From Actinomycetes bacterium (GTDB lineage: Bacteria > Actinomycetota > Humimicrobiia > Humimicrobiales > Humimicrobiaceae), in assembly GCA_030609215.1 (NCBI GenBank), contig JAUWCR010000017.1, forward strand, positions 1 through 11,178: a DNA stretch of 11,178 nucleotides. The letters run 5' to 3'. The position numbers and the translations under genes are program-made. Under the pieces are notes generated by a model. That model did no database searches and was not told where the DNA came from. It saw only the letters and a program-made list of their open reading frames with translations. Shown piece by piece: positions 5,501-11,178 of the stretch (its first letter is position 1; each line of letters begins with the position of its first letter).

Positions 5501-5686
5501 TTTAAAATATTAATTTTAATCTTTATAGACATTATATTAAGGACAGAACTTCTTAAATCTACTAATTTTTAATAGCTTGTTTTCAGAGAAGGATCTAAGT
5601 TGGGTTAATATATTAAATATTAATATTAATTTTTAATATAATATATATATAATTTTTAAATATATTGTAAATATATATAAAAAACA

Positions 5687-5715
5687 TTGACATAAAATTT
5701 AATATGTTTTATTAT
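5687..5715 (+). promoter_or_regulatory. near-consensus sigma-A promoter of the Tad operon
   Basis: TTGACA at 5687-5692 is a perfect -35. TATTAT at 5710-5715 is one base from consensus, with exactly 17 bases between. Directly upstream lies an A/T-only tract that could act as an UP element. The start point would be about 5722, giving a leader of some 37 bases with AGGA at 5747-5750 before the ATG at 5759. Confidence 0.7.
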
Positions 5716-5758
5716 GAAGAAGTGTTTTTTAATTTTTTTATAAAATAGGAATATTTTC

Positions 5759-7183
5759 ATGAGTATATCAAGCAATACATATGAAAATTTGGATATGGAT
5801 GCAAATTTATTAAATGTTATAGTTGCTGATATTAATTTAGATACTTTTGAAAGAATTTCGTGGATAAAAAAAGAATTTAATTTTATAAATTTAAGTAGTA
5901 ATTTTGCGGTTAATTTTATTCTAGAATATGAAAAGATACATGTAATCATAATAAGCAAAGATATTTCTAATCTAGAAGAAATAATTAAAAAGGCAAATAG
6001 AAAAGGAATAGCTGTTTATATAATAGGAGAGAATCTTAAACACCCATTAGATAATGTTGAATTAGAAAGAGTATTGGAAAAAGAGTTAAAAGAATGTCTT
6101 GTGAAAAAGAGTAAAGAGAAAAGAATAAAAATATTTAATATAAAGAAACTTTTCGGTAATATATCAAAGAGAAGGCAGCAGAAATTGTTAGAAAGATGTA
6201 AAAGTGAATCAGCTAAATATATAGATAAAGTTAGTGAAATTAATAAGGAGAGTTTATCTAAAAATTTAGATTGTGATAATAAGCTGAATAATAATATAGG
6301 CGACAGTGTATTAAAGGATAGTGATTTAAATAGTGAAAATTTGGGCTGCATGAATGAAAAAAATGATAAGATTGACAAGGATGCAGTTATTGAAAAATCA
6401 AATACAAAAAAAGAAGAAATCAATATTAAACTTAATTACCCAGAGCATAAATTTAGTGAAAAAACTATAAAAGCTATAAAACAGAAAATAATAGTTTTCA
6501 CTAAAGCTAAAGGTGGTGTAGGCAGCACGCTACTCAGCATCTTCCTAGGATTTAAGTTCAGGAAACTCAAAACTCTTATTATAGATTTAAATTTTTCTGA
6601 AGGTGGTGGTGATATTGGGTATTACCTCAGCATTCCAAAGTCTCCCAATATGATAAATTTTTTAGATGGTTACAGTAGGGATGCCATGGATAATTCTATC
6701 TTTAATATTAAGGACAACCTTGATATTCTGCAGTCTCCACCAACTTATACATTAGCTAAAAAAATGGAACTTTATGATATATATACTTTAGTGGATGTTG
6801 CTAAGAAAAAATATCATTTAATAATTTTTGATTTGCCGAACTACATAAATGATATGTATTTAGGAGTGATGGATATTGCAGATATTATGGTATTGGTATC
6901 TGATTGCACGATAGGGAGTATTGGAAGACTAATAAATATGAATAAAAAGTTTATTTATGATGACCTGGAAAAAATATTGGTAATAAATAAAAGTAATAAT
7001 GATAGTGAAATTATATTTAATAAGAGTCAATTAAGACAATTTTTTAATTTAAAGGAATTTATATTAATAGATGAGAATAAGCAGTTAAAAGGGAGATCTA
7101 ATTTTGGGAATTTCAATTTTGATAGTTTAAAAGACATCAATTGCTTTGTGGATAAAGTCTTAGATTTATTAACTTATGATTAG
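5759..7183 (+). CDS. tadZ: TadZ/CpaE-like pilus localisation ATPase
   Basis: This is a 474-residue protein with three parts. Residues 15-110 have the alternating strand-helix pattern of the atypical receiver domain of TadZ/CpaE (NVIVADINLDTFERISWIKK and onward). Residues 110-235 are a polar Lys/Asn/Asp/Ser linker. Residues 241-474 form a MinD/ParA-type ATPase with a deviant Walker A KAKGGVGST (249-257, Ser in place of the second Lys), switch LIIDLNFSEGG (273-283) and Walker B LIIFDLP (354-360). The missing second lysine is common in CpaE/TadZ proteins and suggests weak or absent hydrolysis. The protein is expected to mark the cell site where the Tad machine assembles. It opens an operon under a strong promoter and overlaps the next gene by 8 bases. 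The unusually long linker is its odd feature. Confidence 0.85.
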   Translation: MSISSNTYENLDMDANLLNVIVADINLDTFERISWIKKEFNFINLSSNFAVNFILEYEKIHVIIISKDISNLEEIIKKANRKGIAVYIIGENLKHPLDNVELERVLEKELKECLVKKSKEKRIKIFNIKKLFGNISKRRQQKLLERCKSESAKYIDKVSEINKESLSKNLDCDNKLNNNIGDSVLKDSDLNSENLGCMNEKNDKIDKDAVIEKSNTKKEEINIKLNYPEHKFSEKTIKAIKQKIIVFTKAKGGVGSTLLSIFLGFKFRKLKTLIIDLNFSEGGGDIGYYLSIPKSPNMINFLDGYSRDAMDNSIFNIKDNLDILQSPPTYTLAKKMELYDIYTLVDVAKKKYHLIIFDLPNYINDMYLGVMDIADIMVLVSDCTIGSIGRLINMNKKFIYDDLEKILVINKSNNDSEIIFNKSQLRQFFNLKEFILIDENKQLKGRSNFGNFNFDSLKDINCFVDKVLDLLTYD

Positions 7184-8036
7184 AAAGAATATATTTATGG
7201 TTAATTATTTTTATAAAAAATATTTAATACTAGCTGTGGTTGGAGCATTAATTATAGGTATAGCTTCTTATCTTTTTTTAAACATTTATTTTAACAAAGA
7301 AGAAATATTGGTAGCTGCAAGAGATATAGAAAAGGGTGAAAAAATTAAAGAGGATGATATATATCTTAAGGAATTTTACAAGAATTCTTTACCTGAAGAT
7401 TATCTACAGAGTAAAGAAGAAGTAGTTGGAAGTATTATTCAAATGGATAGGAAAAAAGGAGACTTTATTTCTAAAGAATTGTTTACTAAAGATTTGGGTA
7501 AAAATATTATTGACGATTTATCTAAGGGAGAAGTATTAATAGCAATTAATATGCAATATTTAGAACCATTGGTAGAAGAATTAAAAACTGGTGGAAGTGT
7601 GTCTATTATTTCAACACAAATAGATAAGGAATTATTAAATTCAAGTAAATATGTATCAGGATCTTATACTAATGGTAGCAATTATCTACAAGATGATTCT
7701 GATAATAGTTCTAGCAGTAAAAGTTTTATTGAAGAAGATAGTTATTATAATTGTATTGAAAGTCTGGAAGAAAGTAATTGTTATATTAAAAATGATTTTA
7801 TGGATAATAACAGTTATAAATTATCTGAAAAGATATTATTGATTAATGGACAATTAATAGTTAGAAATTTAGAGATAGTAAATATTAAAGAATATATAAT
7901 AAGTAAAAGTAGCTCTCTTATAAATGGAGGAGAAGAACAGATAGTCATTTATGTCAAATGCAGTATTAAAGAAGCTCCTATTGTAGCTAGGCTAACTAAA
8001 GATGATAAATATAAGATTGTTGTTGAAAAGATATGA
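7176..8036 (+). CDS. cpaB: CpaB/RcpC-like Flp pilus assembly protein
   Basis: This is a 286-residue single-pass membrane protein. A short basic N-terminus precedes a hydrophobic segment at about 17-38. The SAF domain follows at about 43-103 (ILVAARDIEKGEKIKEDDIY, then VVGSIIQMDRKKGDFI), then the RcpC-type region resuming near 117 (GEVLIAINM). In Tad systems CpaB sits in the envelope and, in diderms, works with the secretin. Residues 150-215 are a Ser/Asn/Asp/Tyr-rich stretch with Cys193 and Cys202 placed inside the second domain. This looks like an insertion. The gene overlaps tadZ at its start and the next gene by ATGA. The ATG at 7176 has no ribosome site, so translational coupling is likely; an alternative ATG lies at 7197. 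Confidence 0.8.
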   Translation: MIRKNIFMVNYFYKKYLILAVVGALIIGIASYLFLNIYFNKEEILVAARDIEKGEKIKEDDIYLKEFYKNSLPEDYLQSKEEVVGSIIQMDRKKGDFISKELFTKDLGKNIIDDLSKGEVLIAINMQYLEPLVEELKTGGSVSIISTQIDKELLNSSKYVSGSYTNGSNYLQDDSDNSSSSKSFIEEDSYYNCIESLEESNCYIKNDFMDNNSYKLSEKILLINGQLIVRNLEIVNIKEYIISKSSSLINGGEEQIVIYVKCSIKEAPIVARLTKDDKYKIVVEKI

Positions 8037-8773
8037 TTTACAAAGAAGCATGTACTAGTTTAAAAAATAGAAGTAGTGTATTGATTGTAATTTCTAATAA
8101 GGGTGGAGTTGGTAAAACATCAATTGCTATAGCGATGTCTATGTTTTATGCCCAAAAAACAAAGCATAGAACTCTGCTTCTAGAATTAGATAGCTCTCCT
8201 GGTGATTTTAAGACTATTTTTGATATAGAAGAAGATAAATCCCTGGAACTTGCTTTGAGATTTCCTCAAAAATATAGTAGATATGTTAAAAATATATATA
8301 AAAATCTGGATGTTTTGAATGGAATATCAAATCCACTGGCCGCTGAGAGTATAAAGACTGAAGCTGTAAATATTTTATTTGATTATATCTACAGAGATTA
8401 TAAGTTTATTATTATAGATACTCAGACTACTATTAATGGTATTATTCTTGATGCCTTAAGATTTTCTGATTTAATTTTTATTGTATCAGACTATTCCTTA
8501 GAAAGCATATCTAGGATTTCAAGTTTACTTAAGTTTCTTGTAGACAAATTTTCTATATCAAAATCTAAGATGAAAGTAATTATAAATAAAAAGAAATTTT
8601 TAGATTTTTATAAGATATGGGATATTACAAAGATTATTGAGCTTCCAATTGAGATTTTTATTTCCATGGATAGTAGATTTAATAAAACTAATTTTTTATT
8701 TAATAGGGAGAAAATTTTTAGAACAAAATTTTTTAGGCAAGTAAGTAAAGCTATAAGTAGTTCTTTAATTTAA
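8033..8773 (+). CDS. second ParA/MinD-type ATPase of the Tad locus
   Basis: This is a 246-residue ATPase of the ParA/MinD/CpaE superfamily with a canonical deviant Walker A SNKGGVGKTS (21-30, both Lys23 and Lys28 present), A' motif LLLELDSSPGD (48-58) and Walker B KFIIIDTQTT (124-133). It has no receiver domain. Unlike the TadZ-like protein at the operon head, it keeps the catalytic lysine, so it should bind and hydrolyse ATP and may form the active partner of that protein. It overlaps cpaB by 4 bases and ends 11 bases before cpaF, so it is clearly an operon member. Chromosome or plasmid partitioning is unlikely because no parB or centromere-like repeats are seen. I do not assign a gene name. 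Confidence 0.8.
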   Translation: MIYKEACTSLKNRSSVLIVISNKGGVGKTSIAIAMSMFYAQKTKHRTLLLELDSSPGDFKTIFDIEEDKSLELALRFPQKYSRYVKNIYKNLDVLNGISNPLAAESIKTEAVNILFDYIYRDYKFIIIDTQTTINGIILDALRFSDLIFIVSDYSLESISRISSLLKFLVDKFSISKSKMKVIINKKKFLDFYKIWDITKIIELPIEIFISMDSRFNKTNFLFNREKIFRTKFFRQVSKAISSSLI

Positions 8774-8784
8774 AGGAGATATGA

Positions 8785-9972
8785 TTGGGGTTAAGGGATA
8801 GACTATTTAGAGAACAGTTTTTAAATAGACAGCAGGAAAAAGAAATTATTAGTATAGTTAAGAATAAAATAAAGAAAGATAGTACTCTTTTGAGTACAGA
8901 ATTCATGAGTAGAGATGATTTTGAGGACCGGTTATTTTTAATGATTAGCGATGAAATTGCTAGTAAATATCCGTATATAGAGTATGAGATTAATGATAAT
9001 TTAATAGAAAGAACACTTTGTGAAATATTTGGGCTTGGACTATTAGAGCAATATTTAAAGGATCAAGAAGTTACTGATATTTTTATTCAAAACAAGGAAA
9101 TGGTGATTATAAAAAATGGTAAAAAAGAATATTTAGGTGAGGTTTTCAATAGCATAGATGAGGTTAAATTAATTGTGGATCGTATTAAAAACAGTTCGGG
9201 TAAGACTGTTGACCAAAGAATGCCCTTTCTAAATACTGAGCTGTATGATGGAAGCAGATGTTCTATAGTTATACCACCTGTTTCGGATAAAATTTATATT
9301 TGTATAAGAGTTTTTAACTGCTTGGATTTTGAACTGGAAGATTTAATTAAATTGGGAATGTTTGATTTAAGAATTTTTAAGGTTTTAAAAGATTTTATAA
9401 AAAGCAAAAAAAATATATTAATAGCTGGTTCTATGGGATCTGGAAAGACTACTCTTCTTAATACTATGGCTAAGTTAATACCTAAAAATGAGTTTATAAA
9501 TATTATACAGGATGTTCCAGAAATTAAACTACATAAATATCCATATGTTCGGATGTTAACTACTAGGCCTAAATCAAGAGAGGTTGATAATGAAATTAAT
9601 CAAGATAAGCTTGTTTTTGAAACTTTAAGAATGAAAGCTGATAGGATAATAGTTGGAGAAGTTAGAAACTATATGGCAGCATATCAGATGTTATCAGCCT
9701 TGAATACAGGACATAGAGGTAGTTTTAGTACTATTCACGCTGATTCTGCATATGATTCTCTATTAAGGTTAGAAATACTAGCCTTAGAATATAAACCTAA
9801 TATTAGCAGCCAGGTTATAAAGAAAATTATCTCCCGAGCTATTGATGTAGTTTTATTTTTAGAGTGTGAAAAGGATAAAGATTTTAATGTAATTAAAAGA
9901 AAAATTAAGGAGGTATTGTTAGTTGATAATGATTTAGATGAGAGGGGTGATTACAAATTAAAATATCTATAA
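8785..9972 (+). CDS. cpaF: CpaF/TadA secretion motor ATPase
   Basis: This is a 395-residue hexameric secretion ATPase of the type II/IV superfamily (CpaF/TadA branch) that powers pilin assembly from the cytoplasmic face. Visible are LGLLEQYLKDQEVTDIFIQN at 84-103 (family N-terminal domain), DQRMPF at 143-148, Walker A GSMGSGKTT at 215-223, Asp box IIQDVPEIKL at 240-249, Walker B DRIIVGEVRN at 286-295 with Glu292, and His box TGHRGSFSTIHAD at 308-320. All catalytic elements are intact. The start is TTG at 8785: GGAG at 8775-8778 lies 6 bases upstream. The nearby ATG at 8781 is in another frame and ends after six codons. Confidence 0.92.
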   Translation: MGLRDRLFREQFLNRQQEKEIISIVKNKIKKDSTLLSTEFMSRDDFEDRLFLMISDEIASKYPYIEYEINDNLIERTLCEIFGLGLLEQYLKDQEVTDIFIQNKEMVIIKNGKKEYLGEVFNSIDEVKLIVDRIKNSSGKTVDQRMPFLNTELYDGSRCSIVIPPVSDKIYICIRVFNCLDFELEDLIKLGMFDLRIFKVLKDFIKSKKNILIAGSMGSGKTTLLNTMAKLIPKNEFINIIQDVPEIKLHKYPYVRMLTTRPKSREVDNEINQDKLVFETLRMKADRIIVGEVRNYMAAYQMLSALNTGHRGSFSTIHADSAYDSLLRLEILALEYKPNISSQVIKKIISRAIDVVLFLECEKDKDFNVIKRKIKEVLLVDNDLDERGDYKLKYL

Positions 9973-10874
9973 TAATTTCATTATTCTTTGTGATTGGGTT
10001 TTTATATTTATTTGGTGCAATAGCACTTCATATGATAGAGAAGAAGAGAAATATTATAAAAAGATTTCTTAGATCAAGTAATTATTCTATTAGTAAAAAA
10101 AATAAAAAGATAGGAATTATAGAAAAGGCTAATACTTGGCTAAAGAAAAATAATATAAATTTAGATATTAGGGAATTTATGATTATAATTTTTACAATAT
10201 CTTTACTTCCATTAATATTTGGACTCTTATTAAGGGTAGGGATTTTTATTTCAATATTGCTTTCTATTATTGCTGTTTTTCTAACATTTATTTTTATTGA
10301 TTTAAAAAGTAGAAAAGAAAATGCAAAAAAGGAGAATCAACTAGGTCAGTTTTTACTCGATTTAGTAGGCAATTTATATGGTAACCCAAATATTCTAGTG
10401 AGTTTAGAGAAAACATTAGGGGATGCAGAATACCCACTAGCTAGAGAATTTGAAATTGTATTGGGCGATACAAAGAGAGGGTTATTACTTAATCAAGCAT
10501 TACGGAATATGATAAATAGAAATAAAAGTCTTGTTATAGAGGTAGTGCTTATAGGTTTTATAGCAGCAAATGATAAAGGAGTTAGTTTAATAGAATTTTT
10601 AAAAGACCAAATTGAATATATTAGGGAAAGAAAAAATATAGAAAATTATATAAAGGTATTAAGTTCCGGACCTAAATATACCTCTTATATAATAATGTTT
10701 ATACCTCTGGTATCTATTATTATTATTGCTCTAATTAACAAAAACTTTGTAGAAATACTTTTTTCTAGTATTGGATTATTATTTTTAGCATATGCAGTTG
10801 TAAGCTATGGAATTGGTTTTTTCTTAATAAACAAGATTGTAAATTTTTCTGAGAGAAGTAGGGCATTAAAATGA
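9957..10874 (+). CDS. tadB: TadB-like inner-membrane platform protein
   Basis: This is a type II secretion system F-domain protein of the TadB branch, about 294-305 residues. It has an N-terminal membrane segment, a membrane pair about 62-105, the cytoplasmic F domain about 118-225 (QLGQFLLDLVGNL, ANDKGVSLIEFLKDQIEYIR) and two more membrane segments about 230-282 (numbering from GTG 9990). It forms the platform on which the CpaF motor acts. The first standard start is GTG 9990, which has no ribosome site and cuts into the first membrane helix. The frame is open back to 9951. An ATT at 9957 lies about 7 bases after GAGGGGTG (9942-9949) and would give MKISIIISLFFVIGFLYLFG, a full helix. I therefore place the start at 9957, overlapping cpaF; GTG 9990 is the conservative alternative. 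Confidence 0.8.
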   Translation: MKISIIISLFFVIGFLYLFGAIALHMIEKKRNIIKRFLRSSNYSISKKNKKIGIIEKANTWLKKNNINLDIREFMIIIFTISLLPLIFGLLLRVGIFISILLSIIAVFLTFIFIDLKSRKENAKKENQLGQFLLDLVGNLYGNPNILVSLEKTLGDAEYPLAREFEIVLGDTKRGLLLNQALRNMINRNKSLVIEVVLIGFIAANDKGVSLIEFLKDQIEYIRERKNIENYIKVLSSGPKYTSYIIMFIPLVSIIIIALINKNFVEILFSSIGLLFLAYAVVSYGIGFFLINKIVNFSERSRALK

Positions 10875-10981
10875 AAATAATTATTATATCAATATCTATC
10901 TTGATGACAGTTTTTGTTTTTTTAACCTTCACAAGTATTAATTCTTCTAATCTAAAAAAACCTCTTTATAGTCAAACATAA
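10871..10981 (+). pseudogene. truncated tadC-position gene (36 codons)
   Basis: An ATG in an ATGA overlap with the tadB stop opens a 36-codon frame. It starts MKIIIISISILMTVFVFLTF, one membrane helix, and stops at TAA 10979-10981. In Tad loci the gene after tadB is tadC, whose product begins with such a helix, and the tight overlap is what an intact operon would show. No F-domain sequence follows in any frame within the window, so the gene appears cut off after its first helix. A genuine small membrane protein is the alternative. Confidence 0.45.
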
Positions 10982-11178
10982 CAATATAGCCAAAAAAGGC
11001 CACAAAAAAAAATTTCACTATTTAAAAAATAACAATAAAAGGCCATTTAATTATAAAAATACGCGTTCATAGAGGAACTACCCTATAGCTTTGATAACAC
11101 CGCTTAGAAATAAAAAAATCTGCTTTTTTATTTAGATTAGCAAGTCCATTAATAGGGCATATAACCTCGTATACAGTT
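10982..11178. other. AT-rich end region without a convincing gene
   Basis: The region contains a perfect 10-base inverted repeat of A/T only (AAATAAAAAA at 11108-11117 and TTTTTTATTT at 11124-11133, loop ATCTGC), which could serve as a weak terminator. A minus-strand frame is open from the right edge (11177) to TGA at 11067-11069, about 36 codons, including RCYQSYRVVPL. It could be the 3' end of a gene outside the window, but I do not recognise it. Confidence 0.35.

Larger units (their letters stand above)
5287..5758. other. intergenic region with repeats, A/T tract and tad promoter
   Basis: This 470-base gap holds, in order, a set of interleaved inverted repeats (5293-5370), a minus-strand 50-codon frame carrying repeat copy 2, an extreme A/T tract (5605-5684, a single G in 80 bases) and a strong promoter for the Tad operon. 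I see no other credible gene in it. Confidence 0.6.

Noticed and set aside
5600..5690. Replication or partition origin linked to the ParA-like genes
   Set aside because: No iterated repeats, no DnaA boxes and no parB gene are seen. The A/T tract sits exactly at a promoter, and the ATPases belong to the Tad operon.
6016..6423. Minus-strand open frame of 135 codons inside tadZ
   Set aside because: It mirrors the Lys/Asn/Asp-rich linker, giving a Ser/Leu/Phe-rich low-complexity translation. It is a by-product of composition.
7651..7842. Plus-strand 63-codon frame inside cpaB
   Set aside because: It is a shifted reading of the polar insertion, made of Ile/Val/Lys only, with no start signal.
10951..10970. 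A-run (seven A) as a programmed frameshift site in the tadC-position gene
   Set aside because: The -1 frame stops within a few codons, and the +1 frame gives a Lys/Asn-rich tail unlike TadC.

Overview
The window is AT-rich DNA with AAGGAG-type ribosome binding sites, tight ATGA/TAATG gene overlaps, and several GTG or TTG starts. Together with the gene content this suggests a low-GC anaerobic Firmicute. A diderm lineage such as Halanaerobiales would fit, but no marker gene in the window fixes the taxon. No rRNA, tRNA or CRISPR array was seen.

Layout. (1) 1-929: a class II aldolase-family gene cut by the left edge. Its composition is clearly richer in G+C than the rest (30 of 60 bases from 241, against 11 of 60 from 7741). 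(2) 930-1360: a non-coding gap with a decayed repeat copy and two promoter-like sequences. (3) 1361-2629: a DUF4143-type ATPase. (4) 2626-5286: an accessory patch of toxin-antitoxin-like genes and gene wreckage. It holds an intact PIN toxin with a small partner, an intact MNT nucleotidyltransferase/HEPN pair, a small DUF5678-like gene, an orphan ribbon-helix-helix antitoxin and a HicB-like fragment cut at the same junction, a DUF5615-like fragment, and two PfkB sugar-kinase fragments on either side of the PIN module. (5) 5287-5758: a gap with inverted repeats, a second and fuller copy of the repeat (a 50-codon minus-strand frame), an almost pure A/T tract, and a near-consensus promoter. (6) 5759-10981: a Tad/Flp-type pilus or secretion operon in the order tadZ/cpaE-like, cpaB/rcpC, a second ParA/MinD ATPase, cpaF/tadA, tadB, and a 36-codon stub where tadC would begin. 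(7) 10982-11178: AT-rich sequence with no convincing gene.

How the genes work together. The Tad genes are tightly packed and probably form one transcript from the promoter at 5687-5715. They supply the polar localisation ATPase, the SAF-domain assembly protein, the secretion motor ATPase and one inner-membrane platform protein. The window shows no pilin, prepilin peptidase, secretin or complete tadC, so the machine is either completed elsewhere or broken here. The 2.6-5.3 kb patch looks like a site of repeated insertion and deletion of small addiction or defence modules beside, and possibly into, an older sugar-utilisation region. The aldolase and the sugar-kinase remnants would be what is left of that region.
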